64,000 nt of DNA. It comes from Streptococcaceae bacterium ESL0729. Its GTDB lineage: Bacteria > Bacillota > Bacilli > Lactobacillales > Streptococcaceae. A program made the translations under genes and the position numbers. Shown here piece after piece: positions 25,498 to 34,470 of the stretch. Under the pieces are notes generated by a model. It was not told where the DNA came from, searched no databases, and was given only the letters and a program-made list of their open reading frames with translations. The stretch covers positions 239,501 to 303,500 of the forward strand of contig CP113924.1 in assembly GCA_029391995.1 (NCBI GenBank). Reading direction: 5' to 3'. Position 1 is the first letter of the stretch; every line of letters begins with the position of its first letter.

Positions 25498-27179
25498 TTT
25501 CCATCTGGTGTTAAAACCATGGGGATTATAATTGGATTTCTTTCAGTTTCCCTATAAAGGAAGGGACGAAGGGCATCGGTCATAGCCTTTGAAACAGTTG
25601 ACTCATTAGCATTTTCAGCATTAAGAGCCTTTCTGATGGCATTAAAGAGGACGCGTTGGCTGCTGCGGATTAAATCTCCTGAACCCCTCATGTAGATGAA
25701 ACCGCGGCTTAATAGGTCAGGGCCTGCAAGGATTAATTTTGATTTAAAATCAACAGTAGCAACAGCTAAAACCACTCCGTTATCAGAAAGTTCGTGACGG
25801 TCACGTAAGACAGCATTACCAATGTCTCCGATACCAGATCCATCAACGTAAACATCTTGAGCGTTGAAGTGGCCAGCAAGTCTTGCTGAATCCTTAGTTA
25901 GAGCTAGGACGTCACCATTTTCCATAATAAAGGAATTTTCCTTTGGAACACCGGTGTCATGAGCCAGGCTAGCATGAATCTTAAGCATGCGGTATTCACC
26001 GTGGACAGGCATGAAGAATTTTGGTTTTAAGAGGCGAAGCATTAATTTTTGCTCCTGTTGGCCCCCGTGTCCTGATGTATGGATATTGTTCATCTTACCG
26101 TAGATAACCTTAGCTCCAGCTTCAGAAATTGAGTTAATCAGTTGGTTAACTCCGTGAGTGTTTCCTGGAATGGCATTACTTGAGAAGACCACAGTATCTC
26201 CTGGCTGTAAGGTAACCTGGCGGTGCATACCATTTGCAATTCGGCTAAGGGCAGCCATAGGCTCACCCTGAGAACCTGTACACATAACAAGGATTTCATG
26301 TCCTGGATATTGGTTTAACTCATGTGGTTCAATGAAGGTTCCTTTTGGTGCCTTAATGTAGCCAAGTTCAAGACCATTAACGATGGCTTTTTCCATACTA
26401 CGTCCAAAAACGACTACCTTACGTCCAGTTTTCACAGCAGCTTCAACAGCTTGTTGGAGACGGAAGATATTTGAGGCAAAACTTGCAAAGATAATTCGTC
26501 CTTCAATTTTTTCAAAAATCTTTAAGATTGACTGTCCGACAACCTTTTCACTATGGGAGAAGGTTGGGATTTCTGCATTGGTTGAATCTGATAGAAGGAG
26601 AAGAACTCCCTCGTCACCAAGTTGAGCCATTCGATGTAAATCCGCAGGTTTTCCAACTGGTGTAAAGTCAAATTTGAAGTCACCAGTTGCAACAATTTTA
26701 CCTGGAGGTGTTTGAACAACGACCCCAAGAGGTTCTGGAATTGAGTGGGTTGTGTTAAAGAAGCTAACGCTTGTTTTCCTGAATTTGATGACACTATCTT
26801 CATTGATTTCATAAAGGGTAGCGTCACGAAGAAGACCGTGTTCTTCCAGTTTTCCGCGAATAAGGGCAAGTGCTAAAGGACCTGCATAAATTGGAATATT
26901 AGCTTGTTTTAAAAGGAAGGGAATTCCACCGATGTGGTCTTCGTGACCGTGGGTGATGAAAAGTCCCTTGATGCGATCAACATTATCAACGATAAAGCTG
27001 TAGTCAGGTATAACGTAGTCGACTCCTAGAAGGTCATCTTCTGGGAATTTAATACCTGCATCAATTAAAATAATTTCGTCTTGGTACTGGATTCCATAGG
27101 TATTCTTACCTATTTCATCAAGTCCGCCGATGGCAAAAACCCCGACTTCATTATTTTTTATATTTAATTTTGTAGACAT
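25494..27179 (-). CDS. rnjA: Ribonuclease J1
   Basis: RNase J is the 5'-to-3' exonuclease and endonuclease of Gram-positive mRNA decay. The metallo-beta-lactamase core motif [12 protein letters not shown] (near residue 75) and the beta-CASP segments [13 protein letters not shown] and [11 protein letters not shown] are intact. The 561-residue length fits J1, as does its place directly downstream of rpoY, a pairing typical of J1 rather than J2. An ATG with GGAGAAAT precedes the gene. No terminator is seen in the 58 bases between rpoY and rnjA, so they form an operon. Confidence 0.95.
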   Translation of the reverse strand: MSTKLNIKNNEVGVFAIGGLDEIGKNTYGIQYQDEIILIDAGIKFPEDDLLGVDYVIPDYSFIVDNVDRIKGLFITHGHEDHIGGIPFLLKQANIPIYAGPLALALIRGKLEEHGLLRDATLYEINEDSVIKFRKTSVSFFNTTHSIPEPLGVVVQTPPGKIVATGDFKFDFTPVGKPADLHRMAQLGDEGVLLLLSDSTNAEIPTFSHSEKVVGQSILKIFEKIEGRIIFASFASNIFRLQQAVEAAVKTGRKVVVFGRSMEKAIVNGLELGYIKAPKGTFIEPHELNQYPGHEILVMCTGSQGEPMAALSRIANGMHRQVTLQPGDTVVFSSNAIPGNTHGVNQLINSISEAGAKVIYGKMNNIHTSGHGGQQEQKLMLRLLKPKFFMPVHGEYRMLKIHASLAHDTGVPKENSFIMENGDVLALTKDSARLAGHFNAQDVYVDGSGIGDIGNAVLRDRHELSDNGVVLAVATVDFKSKLILAGPDLLSRGFIYMRGSGDLIRSSQRVLFNAIRKALNAENANESTVSKAMTDALRPFLYRETERNPIIIPMVLTPDGK

Positions 27180-27237
27180 TATTTCTCCTGTTTTTTATAC
27201 GCAAAAAGCATCCTAAACAAGGATCTTTTTGACTTTC

Positions 27238-27468
27238 TTAAAATTGTGTAAGCTCGAAGTTTTCAGCTTCTCTTTCGTATTCTTCAGCATCCTTACTTAA
27301 GGCATCGATGAATTCAACATTGTAGGCTGTATTTTTAGCAAGTAGTTCACGAGTCTTAACGATACCAGTTTGGGCAGTTACGTCGTCAAGTTCTACGAAT
27401 AGTGTCTTTGTAGTTTCACGTTTTGGTGAACGAGTTTTGGTTTCTTGGTAAAATACTTTAAATAACAT
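27238..27468 (-). CDS. rpoY: RNA polymerase epsilon subunit RpoY
   Basis: A 76-residue small subunit of Firmicutes RNA polymerase (formerly DUF1447/YkzG). The family pattern FKVFYQETKTRSPKRETTKTLF at the N terminus and RELLAKNTAYNVEFI in the middle make it secure. It is first in an operon with rnjA. AGGAG lies 8-9 bases before the ATG. Confidence 0.95.
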   Translation of the reverse strand: MLFKVFYQETKTRSPKRETTKTLFVELDDVTAQTGIVKTRELLAKNTAYNVEFIDALSKDAEEYEREAENFELTQF

Positions 27469-27556
27469 GTTATAAATCTCCTGAAAATCATATTTATATC
27501 CGCAGATATATTATTTTGCCTGTGCACCCAAAGGTCGCCTGATTGCAATTATCTTT

Positions 27557-27585
27557 ATAATATCATAAAATAGATGGGGTTGCAA
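27557..27585 (-). promoter_or_regulatory. Promoter of rpoY-rnjA with about 80-base leader
   Basis: Reading the minus strand, TTGCAA (27585-27580), a 17-base spacer ending TGA and TATTAT (27562-27557) form a strong promoter with an extended -10. The transcript would carry a leader of about 80 bases, including a short GC hairpin around 27518-27540, before the rpoY start. Confidence 0.75.
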
Positions 27586-27638
27586 AAGGATAACCTGAGC
27601 AGAATAAAAATAAAAATGAAAATTAGTAAGAGGTAGGA

Positions 27639-28346
27639 ATGAAAATCTTAGCTTTTGATACATCCTCTAAGGCCTTATCCGTGGCCCTTGTTGAGGACGA
27701 TAAATTACTAGGTCAGCTGAGCCTAAATATTAAAAAAAATCATAGCATAACCCTTATGCCAGCCATCGATTTTTTGCTAAGTCAGCTAGATATGAAGGCA
27801 AGTGACCTTGACCGAATAGCTGTGGCAGAAGGTCCAGGGTCTTACACAGGTCTTAGGATAGCAGTAACGACTGCAAAAACTTTAGCCTACGCCCTTAAGT
27901 GCGAACTTGTCGGTATTTCAAGCCTTGAAGCCATTGCAGCTAGATTATCTTTTGAAAAAGGACTGATTGTTCCTTTAATTGATGCCAGAAGAAAAAATGT
28001 CTATGCTGGTGCCTACTTAAAGGGAGAAAGTTTTATAAAAGATCAACATATTTCCCTTGGAAGCCTGCTTGAGCTACTTAAAGATTCAGGTCAAAAGCAG
28101 ATAACCTTTATGGGTGAGGTCGATAATTTTGTAGAAGATATTGAGGCAGAATTACCTCAGGCTAGAATTATAAGCGATTCAGAATTAAATCTTCCATCAG
28201 CATATGAAGTAGCCCTTTTAGGAGCTAAAAAAGAAGCGGTTGAAGTCCATAATTTTCTACCCAATTACTTGAAACTCGTTGAGGCAGAGGAGAAGTGGCT
28301 TGAAAACCATGATGAAAAAGATTCAGGATATATTAGTAAGCTTTAA
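27639..28346 (+). CDS. tsaB: tRNA t6A biosynthesis protein TsaB
   Basis: TsaB is the non-catalytic partner of TsaD in making N6-threonylcarbamoyladenosine on ANN-decoding tRNAs. The ASKHA-fold start ILAFDTSSKALSVAL and the segment VAEGPGSYTGLRIAVTTAKTLAY are diagnostic. At 235 residues it is full length. GAGGTAGG precedes the ATG. It heads the operon tsaB-GNAT-rimI-tsaD and overlaps the next gene by tens of bases. Confidence 0.95.
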   Translation: MKILAFDTSSKALSVALVEDDKLLGQLSLNIKKNHSITLMPAIDFLLSQLDMKASDLDRIAVAEGPGSYTGLRIAVTTAKTLAYALKCELVGISSLEAIAARLSFEKGLIVPLIDARRKNVYAGAYLKGESFIKDQHISLGSLLELLKDSGQKQITFMGEVDNFVEDIEAELPQARIISDSELNLPSAYEVALLGAKKEAVEVHNFLPNYLKLVEAEEKWLENHDEKDSGYISKL

Positions 28347-28863
28347 GCTTAAGGAAAAAAGGTTAGACTATTTTCAGCTAAAGGAATCAAGAGAGGGTAT
28401 AAGCTTTAGGCCTGCAAATGAAAGTGATATCTACCAACTTTTAGCCATTGAAAGAAGTATTTACGGGGAAAATTTGCCCTGGATTTACCCTCATTTTGAG
28501 TTTGAGCTGGTCGCAAACCCTCAAGCTTTTTTCATCCTGGCTGAAATTAGTTATCAACCGGTGGCTTTTTTAGGCTTTAGGCTTGAAACTAGGGAATCAA
28601 GCGTCTATATTACCAACCTGGTCGTAAAAAAGGAGTTTCAGAGGCAGGGCCTTGCTTCAAAACTCTTGGATGAGCTTAGTCAGCAAGTCGAGGCTATGAA
28701 TATTTGTAAATTTAGGCTGGAAGTGAGAGCTGATAATAAAGAGGCTCAAGCTTTTTATAAGGCCCGTGGCTTTTTGGTCAAAGAAAAAATACTAGCTTAT
28801 TATGAAGATTCGACGGATGCCCTTTTAATGGAGATGGAAGTGAGAAGTAGGTATAATGGATAA
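28300..28863 (+). CDS. GNAT acetyltransferase, RimI-like paralogue
   Basis: An N-acetyltransferase domain with the acetyl-CoA loop RQGLASKLLDEL and a RimI-like end (YYEDSTDALLMEM). It lies between tsaB and rimI and resembles RimI, so it is probably a diverged duplicate; its substrate is unknown. The frame is open from 28279. TTG 28300 has AGAGGAGAAG with 7-base spacing, while ATG 28309/28312 lack a well-placed site, so I use TTG 28300 (187 residues) with moderate certainty. It overlaps tsaB by 47 bases. Confidence 0.85.
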   Translation: MKTMMKKIQDILVSFKLKEKRLDYFQLKESREGISFRPANESDIYQLLAIERSIYGENLPWIYPHFEFELVANPQAFFILAEISYQPVAFLGFRLETRESSVYITNLVVKKEFQRQGLASKLLDELSQQVEAMNICKFRLEVRADNKEAQAFYKARGFLVKEKILAYYEDSTDALLMEMEVRSRYNG

Positions 28864-29308
28864 GAGACAGGTAAAGATAGTAAGCCACAAGGAAGAAACT
28901 TGTAAAAATGTGCCAGTAAATATTCATGATATTTTATGTCAAATTTATAAGATATCTCCGTGGAATTTGAAGCAGATAGAGTCTGATCTTGGGCAGGATG
29001 AGTCAGTTTATCTTCTTGCTTACCAAGAAGATAGGCTTATAGGCTTTCTAGCGGCTACTGAGCTTATGGGAGAGATTGAGATTACCAATATCGCCATCCA
29101 TCCGGACTTTCAAGGGCAGGGCCTTTCTTCAAAACTTTTAGAAAAACTTTTGGACTTTGAGGCCAGCTTTTTTTTGGAAGTCAGAAAATCTAATTATGTC
29201 GCCCAGAATCTTTATAAAAAATTTAACTTTGAGCCCTTTCATGAGCGAAAAAACTACTATAAAAATCCGACAGAAGATGCAATTTTAATGCGTTTAGAGA
29301 GGTCATAA
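28856..29308 (+). CDS. rimI: Ribosomal protein S18 alanine N-acetyltransferase RimI
   Basis: A 150-residue GNAT enzyme. RimI features are ISPWNLKQIESDL near the start, ITNIAIHPDFQGQGLSSKLLEKLL (acetyl-CoA site), and the C-terminal ERKNYYKNPTEDAILM. It acetylates the N terminus of a ribosomal protein in well-studied relatives. It overlaps the preceding GNAT by 8 bases and abuts tsaD (TAA-ATG), placing it in the universal tsaB-rimI-tsaD arrangement. Confidence 0.9.
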   Translation: MDKRQVKIVSHKEETCKNVPVNIHDILCQIYKISPWNLKQIESDLGQDESVYLLAYQEDRLIGFLAATELMGEIEITNIAIHPDFQGQGLSSKLLEKLLDFEASFFLEVRKSNYVAQNLYKKFNFEPFHERKNYYKNPTEDAILMRLERS

Positions 29309-30319
29309 ATGAAAGATACATATATTTTAGCCATTGAGACTAGTTGTGATGAAACTAGCGTGGCTGTCTTAAAAAATGATGATGAACTTTTAAGTAATAT
29401 CATCGCCAGTCAAATTAAGAGCCACAAGCGTTTTGGCGGGGTGGTACCTGAGGTCGCAAGCCGCCACCATGTGGAACAAATTACCCTTGTTATTGATGAG
29501 GCCCTAACTGAGGCTAAAATTACGCCTGATCAACTAGATGCTGTAGCTGTAACTTATGGCCCTGGTCTTGTGGGTGCCCTTTTAGTCGGGGTAGCAGCAG
29601 CCAAGGCCTTTGCTTGGGTTCACAATCTTCCTGTAATTCCAACAAATCATATGGCGGGTCACTTGTGGGCCGCAAGACTTGAGGCAAAGCTTGAATTTCC
29701 TCTGATGGCCCTTCTGGTATCAGGAGGTCATACAGAGATTGTCTACGTCAAGGAGCCAGGAGACTATAAGATTATTGGTGAAACCCGGGACGATGCAGTC
29801 GGTGAGGCCTATGATAAGGTCGGTCGCGTTATGGGCCTAACCTACCCAAGTGGGCGTGAGATTGATGAGCTTGCCCATCAAGGGTCTGATATTTATAATT
29901 TTCCTCGTGCCATGATTAAAGAAGACAATCTGGAATTTAGCTTTAGCGGACTAAAGTCGGCCTTTATTAATCTTCATCACAATGCCGAACAAAAGGGTGA
30001 AAGTTTGGACATTAAGGATTTATCAGCAAGCTTTCAAGCAGCTGTTCTTGACATCCTTATGAATAAGACGCAAAAGGCCCTAAAAAAATATCCTGTTAAG
30101 CAGCTGATTGTAGCAGGTGGCGTTGCGGCCAATCAAGGATTGCGTGAATGTTTGGCTGAGGAGATTCATGATGTTGAGGTCATTATTCCTCCCTTACGTT
30201 TATGTGGGGACAATGCTGGAATGATTGCGGCAGCGTCTGCCTGTGAGCTTAAGGGTGAAAATTTTGCAGACTTAGATCTTAATGCCCTACCAAGCTTAAG
30301 CTTTGAAACAATGGGTTAG
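29309..30319 (+). CDS. tsaD: tRNA threonylcarbamoyl transferase TsaD
   Basis: TsaD transfers the threonylcarbamoyl group to A37 of tRNA. Motifs: [28 protein letters not shown], the metal ligands in [20 protein letters not shown], and [11 protein letters not shown]. It is full length at 336 residues. It is last in the tsaB operon, followed by a terminator. Confidence 0.97.
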   Translation: MKDTYILAIETSCDETSVAVLKNDDELLSNIIASQIKSHKRFGGVVPEVASRHHVEQITLVIDEALTEAKITPDQLDAVAVTYGPGLVGALLVGVAAAKAFAWVHNLPVIPTNHMAGHLWAARLEAKLEFPLMALLVSGGHTEIVYVKEPGDYKIIGETRDDAVGEAYDKVGRVMGLTYPSGREIDELAHQGSDIYNFPRAMIKEDNLEFSFSGLKSAFINLHHNAEQKGESLDIKDLSASFQAAVLDILMNKTQKALKKYPVKQLIVAGGVAANQGLRECLAEEIHDVEVIIPPLRLCGDNAGMIAAASACELKGENFADLDLNALPSLSFETMG

Positions 30320-30354
30320 CTTATGTATAGGTGAATAAAATTTGAATAGTTAAA

Positions 30355-30391
30355 TAAAAAAGCAAGAAAATGTACTTTTCTGCTTTTTTAC
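30355..30391 (+). terminator. Terminator after tsaD
   Basis: AAAAAGCA(A)GAAAA pairs with TTTTCTGCTTTTT (one bulge), loop of about 5, ending in a T-run. It isolates the tsaB operon from the unknown gene that follows. Confidence 0.8.
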
Positions 30392-30421
30392 TTAAATTTA
30401 AGGATTAGATAAAAAATCACA

Positions 30422-31984
30422 TTGATTGTGAATATAAAAAAGAGTAAAATTAACGTATTACAATATTATGTGCGGCTCATAATTGCCCAACTTTCTATGG
30501 AGGACTTAGTTTCAATGAATGAACTAACTACAACTGATGATTTAGATGTTACAAAGCTACCTAAAAATAAATTATTTTCCTTTTTTTCTTTAGTTATTTC
30601 ACAAGAACAGCCTGTGCTTGAAGCTGAAGATTGTTATCTCAATAATAAGGATGTAATCTCACTTCTTTTTTCAGAAAAGCAATTTTCAGAAGATTATTTT
30701 TATTCGGGTGTTGAAAAAATTCCTAATCTTATAGGAAAAACTTCACAGGAATTAGAAAGTATTATTAGTAACCGGATTATAGAATCAAATAAATTAATAA
30801 AAAAGATATATGATGATACGGGCATAGTTGAAAAAGATCTTGATGAAAAAATTAAGTTACTTGAAAATGAATCAAAAGCAAATCAAGAACTTTTTAACAA
30901 AAATCTAAAAATACAAGAGACTGAATACAAGGCTCAGAGAAAAAAACTAAATTTGCAAACTCTTGCAGTTAATTTAGGCTATAAGAATGCCTTAGAACTT
31001 GAAGGAAATCTTATTAGACAAGGTAAACCTAAGCCTAAGCCTAAACCTAAACCTAATCCAATAATTGAAATGATGGGCTCAAATCATGATTTTTCATGGA
31101 CTTTAGTTGCTATATACATATCAATATTCACAGTATATCCCGTCAAGCTTATAATCTCCATTGTAAGATTTATTATAAGCCTTTGCTCGGGTCAGTCAAT
31201 ATTATTCCTTAGAAACTGTAAAAAAATTATGGAGATGATACCTGAGGATATAAGTGAGGTATCTTATGACATAAAAGATGGAAAACCAAGCTACACAATA
31301 GAAGTGGAGGATATTGGAACAACCTTCGACTACCCTAACTCTTTAAGCTATTCCGTGGCAGTAAATCCGGATCAAAAAGAAATGGATGAGAACTGCATAA
31401 TCCGATATAAAAATATGAAAAAAGGCTATATTAAAGGTCAAGATAAAATACAATCATTAATTTCGGATGATGTACAAAAGTTAAATAACTGTGGTATGGA
31501 AGCCTTAGAATCTATTCTTCTTTTACAAGAAGAAAATTATAAATTAACAATCCTTGATAGGTCTAAAACTAGACTGTCTAAGTCTCTGCCAAGTCAGTTT
31601 GCTAAAAGTGGTCAAAATTGTATAGATGATTGTCTTGTATATATTTCATTATTGGAAACAGGAAGGGCTGATACTTGGAAGGATGCTGCAAATTTAGCTA
31701 TAGATGATAAATTTAAATTAGCTACTTTAAATGAAATGAGAGAAAATAAAAATCAACTCATCAGGAGTATGGTTGAAACTGCCAGTGAGCTTCAAAGTTC
31801 AATTAGTAGGGACATTAATGAAGTTAATGAAAATATTAATGAAGTTAATGAAAATATTTTATATAGTAATGAACGTGTTAAGGACGAAATTAATTCGTTA
31901 CAGAGGAAAGTAGATTCGGCACGTAACAAACTGAATTCTATATCATACAGGAGTTCAGCTTTGATTAGGAAACTTACAAGGTGA
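30422..31984 (+). CDS. Unknown AT-rich gene with KP repeat, membrane segment and coiled coil
   Basis: A protein of up to 520 residues that I do not recognise. Residues 1-200 are soluble and helical, ending in a charged coiled-coil-like part (about 120-175). Then comes a KPKPKPKPKP linker (about 200-213), a long hydrophobic stretch about 224-256 that could be one or two membrane spans, and a soluble C-terminal half. The end (about 440-510) is a coiled coil with a duplicated INEVNEN unit. No signal peptide is seen. Start is uncertain: TTG 30422 and GTG 30428 lack a ribosome site, and ATG 30515 has GGAGG 11 bases upstream. It is markedly more AT-rich than its neighbours, suggesting transfer. Confidence 0.75.
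   Translation: MIVNIKKSKINVLQYYVRLIIAQLSMEDLVSMNELTTTDDLDVTKLPKNKLFSFFSLVISQEQPVLEAEDCYLNNKDVISLLFSEKQFSEDYFYSGVEKIPNLIGKTSQELESIISNRIIESNKLIKKIYDDTGIVEKDLDEKIKLLENESKANQELFNKNLKIQETEYKAQRKKLNLQTLAVNLGYKNALELEGNLIRQGKPKPKPKPKPNPIIEMMGSNHDFSWTLVAIYISIFTVYPVKLIISIVRFIISLCSGQSILFLRNCKKIMEMIPEDISEVSYDIKDGKPSYTIEVEDIGTTFDYPNSLSYSVAVNPDQKEMDENCIIRYKNMKKGYIKGQDKIQSLISDDVQKLNNCGMEALESILLLQEENYKLTILDRSKTRLSKSLPSQFAKSGQNCIDDCLVYISLLETGRADTWKDAANLAIDDKFKLATLNEMRENKNQLIRSMVETASELQSSISRDINEVNENINEVNENILYSNERVKDEINSLQRKVDSARNKLNSISYRSSALIRKLTR
31028..31057 (+). repeat. Hexamer repeat encoding Lys-Pro linker
   Basis: Five copies of CCTAA[A/G] in tandem within the unknown gene. Because the unit is 6 bases, copy-number change would lengthen or shorten the KP linker without shifting frame. 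Confidence 0.8.
31814..31855 (+). repeat. Exact 21-base tandem duplication
   Basis: Two identical 21-base units (31814-31834 and 31835-31855) encode INEVNEN twice in the coiled-coil end of the unknown protein. Identity at every base implies recent duplication. Confidence 0.9.
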
Positions 31985-32068
31985 AGCTAAATCTTCTTTT
32001 TCCTTAAAAAATAAGAGGTGACTTGCTTGTCAAAGTCCATTCCTAGAGCGATTGTTTTAAGTAATTTA

Positions 32069-32515
32069 TTAATTTTCTTCATGTTCATACCTCATTTTGA
32101 TGTGGGGACTTCCTTCGTGAATGAAAGGTTCTCCTGCTATCTTGAAACCATATTTTTCATAAAATCCTATTACCTGCTCTTGAGATTCGATGACTATTGG
32201 TCGATTGGGCCACCTGTCTTGGGCAAAATCTAAGGTTTTCCTTAATAGTTTTTTACCCCAACCCTTAGCTTGAATAGATTTATGAGTGACGACACGTCCC
32301 ATAATGATGTCACTTTCCTCTTCAAAAATTCGAGCATAGGCCAAAATTTCCTTGCTGTTAGAATCTTGGTAGAAGATATGGTAGGCTACAAGGTCTTTTT
32401 CATCTAATTCATGATAAACTCTTTTTTGATCTACGATAAAGGTATCGATTCTAAGCTTTAGGACATGATAAAAATCTAGTCCGTCAAGTTCATTAATTTT
32501 TTTAATTTTCCACAT
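32069..32515 (-). CDS. GNAT acetyltransferase, ElaA-like
   Basis: A 148-residue acetyltransferase with the ElaA/YbdP-like start WKIKKINELDGLDFYHVLKLRIDTFIVDQ, the acetyl-CoA loop IQAKGWGKKLLRKTL, and FYEKYGFKIAGEPFIHEGSPHIKM at the end. The frame extends to 32533, but AAGGAG lies 5-6 bases before the ATG at 32515, so that start is chosen. Substrate unknown. It converges on the unknown gene with only 84 bases and no strong terminator between them. Confidence 0.87.
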   Translation of the reverse strand: MWKIKKINELDGLDFYHVLKLRIDTFIVDQKRVYHELDEKDLVAYHIFYQDSNSKEILAYARIFEEESDIIMGRVVTHKSIQAKGWGKKLLRKTLDFAQDRWPNRPIVIESQEQVIGFYEKYGFKIAGEPFIHEGSPHIKMRYEHEEN

Positions 32516-32601
32516 GGTTTTCTCCTTTTCCAATTGGTTTAGGTTATGTATAATGTGTGTTAGTTTTGTTTTAAATTTTTATCTAAAGGAGGAGCAGCCC
32601 C

Positions 32602-33009
32602 TTGAATAACATTGCTATATTCAGAATGATGGGTTCAATTTCGCGTAGGGCCATGACCAAGATGAACCACGATGCCAGTAAGTATGGTTTGAATAACAAC
32701 CTCTTTTTATACCTCTTAAGGATTGTTGAAAATGAAGGTATTACCCAAACGGACTTAGTTTCTCTTGTGCAGGTTGATAAAACCACCCTAAGTCGGGCTC
32801 TTTCAAAGCTTGAAAAGCTTGGTTTTATCAGAAGCTCACTAGAAGATGGGAAAAAATATAAGAAGCTTTATCCCAGTCAGGAGGGCTTAAAATTATATCC
32901 AGAATTAGCACAGCTCGAAAAAAGCTATGTGGATGAGAGACTTAAAGGATTTTCTGAGGAAGACTTGTCTGATCTACTTAAGTTGCTTGAAAGGATTAAT
33001 TTGAACTAG
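32602..33009 (+). CDS. MarR family transcriptional regulator
   Basis: A 135-residue winged-helix regulator. The helix-turn-helix and wing read ITQTDLVSLVQVDKTTLSRALSKLEKLGFIRSSLEDGKKYKKLYPSQEG. The start is TTG, with AAAGGAGG 8 bases upstream. MarR proteins bind palindromes as dimers and release them on binding small phenolic or other ligands. No target gene is adjacent downstream; instead a perfect palindrome lies 20 bases after its stop. Ligand and regulon cannot be deduced. Confidence 0.88.
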   Translation: MNNIAIFRMMGSISRRAMTKMNHDASKYGLNNNLFLYLLRIVENEGITQTDLVSLVQVDKTTLSRALSKLEKLGFIRSSLEDGKKYKKLYPSQEGLKLYPELAQLEKSYVDERLKGFSEEDLSDLLKLLERINLN

Positions 33010-33017
33010 CATGGACA

Positions 33018-33023
33018 TATAAT
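33018..33023 (+). promoter_or_regulatory. Possible orphan -10 box before the palindrome
   Basis: TATAAT just after the marR stop and 6 bases before a perfect palindrome. There is no good -35, and no plus-strand gene follows before the terminator at 33073. It could be the remains of a promoter or drive a short RNA of about 80 bases. Confidence 0.3.
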
Positions 33024-33028
33024 AATCT

Positions 33029-33054
33029 ATTTTAGTTGCATATGCAACTAAAAT
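33029..33054. promoter_or_regulatory. Perfect 26-bp palindrome, candidate MarR operator
   Basis: The left half ATTTTAGTTGCAT is followed by its exact reverse complement with no spacer. The core TTGCATATGCAA has the size and symmetry of MarR-family operators. It follows marR and sits right after a TATAAT box, the position of a repressor site. As RNA it would be a stem with no T-run, and a real terminator lies just downstream, so an operator is the better reading. Confidence 0.55.
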
Positions 33055-33072
33055 GACTGAAAGTATTCACCG

Positions 33073-33112
33073 AAAAGAAAAAACAGGAAATTATCTTCCT
33101 GTTTTTTCTTTT
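33073..33112. terminator. Bidirectional terminator marR / flavoprotein gene
   Basis: A perfect 17-bp stem (33073-33089 with 33096-33112) with a 6-base loop and T-runs on both strands. Confidence 0.9.
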
Positions 33113-33116
33113 AAAT

Positions 33117-34301
<1,185 letters not shown>

Positions 34302-34351
34302 TCAATTGTAGCATAAGTTCATTTTATGGGAGCAAAAAAGAACCATTATTT

Positions 34352-34367
34352 ATGAAAGCGTTTAAAA
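34352..34367 (+). promoter_or_regulatory. Candidate CcpA cre site upstream of pgi
   Basis: ATGAAAGCGTTTAAAA matches the cre consensus WTGNAARCGNWWWCAW except for the C near its end. It lies 16 bases upstream of the -35, a position from which CcpA activates glycolytic and overflow genes in related bacteria. Sugar-dependent activation of pgi is inferred. Confidence 0.45.
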
Positions 34368-34383
34368 AACCGATGGTAATCTA

Positions 34384-34412
34384 TTGAAATATAAGTAGAA
34401 AAAAGATAGAAT
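34384..34412 (+). promoter_or_regulatory. Promoter of pgi
   Basis: TTGAAA (34384-34389), 17-base spacer, TAGAAT (34407-34412). GGAGG follows 7 bases before the ATG, with a leader of about 50 bases. Confidence 0.8.
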
Positions 34413-34470
34413 GTTATGGAAACAGTTTCACTATTAAATAGATGAGATAATTAAAAAATCGGAGGAATTT

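Noticed and set aside
30422-33112. Accessory patch as a prophage remnant or IS
   Set aside because: No integrase, transposase, terminal inverted repeats or target duplication could be found.
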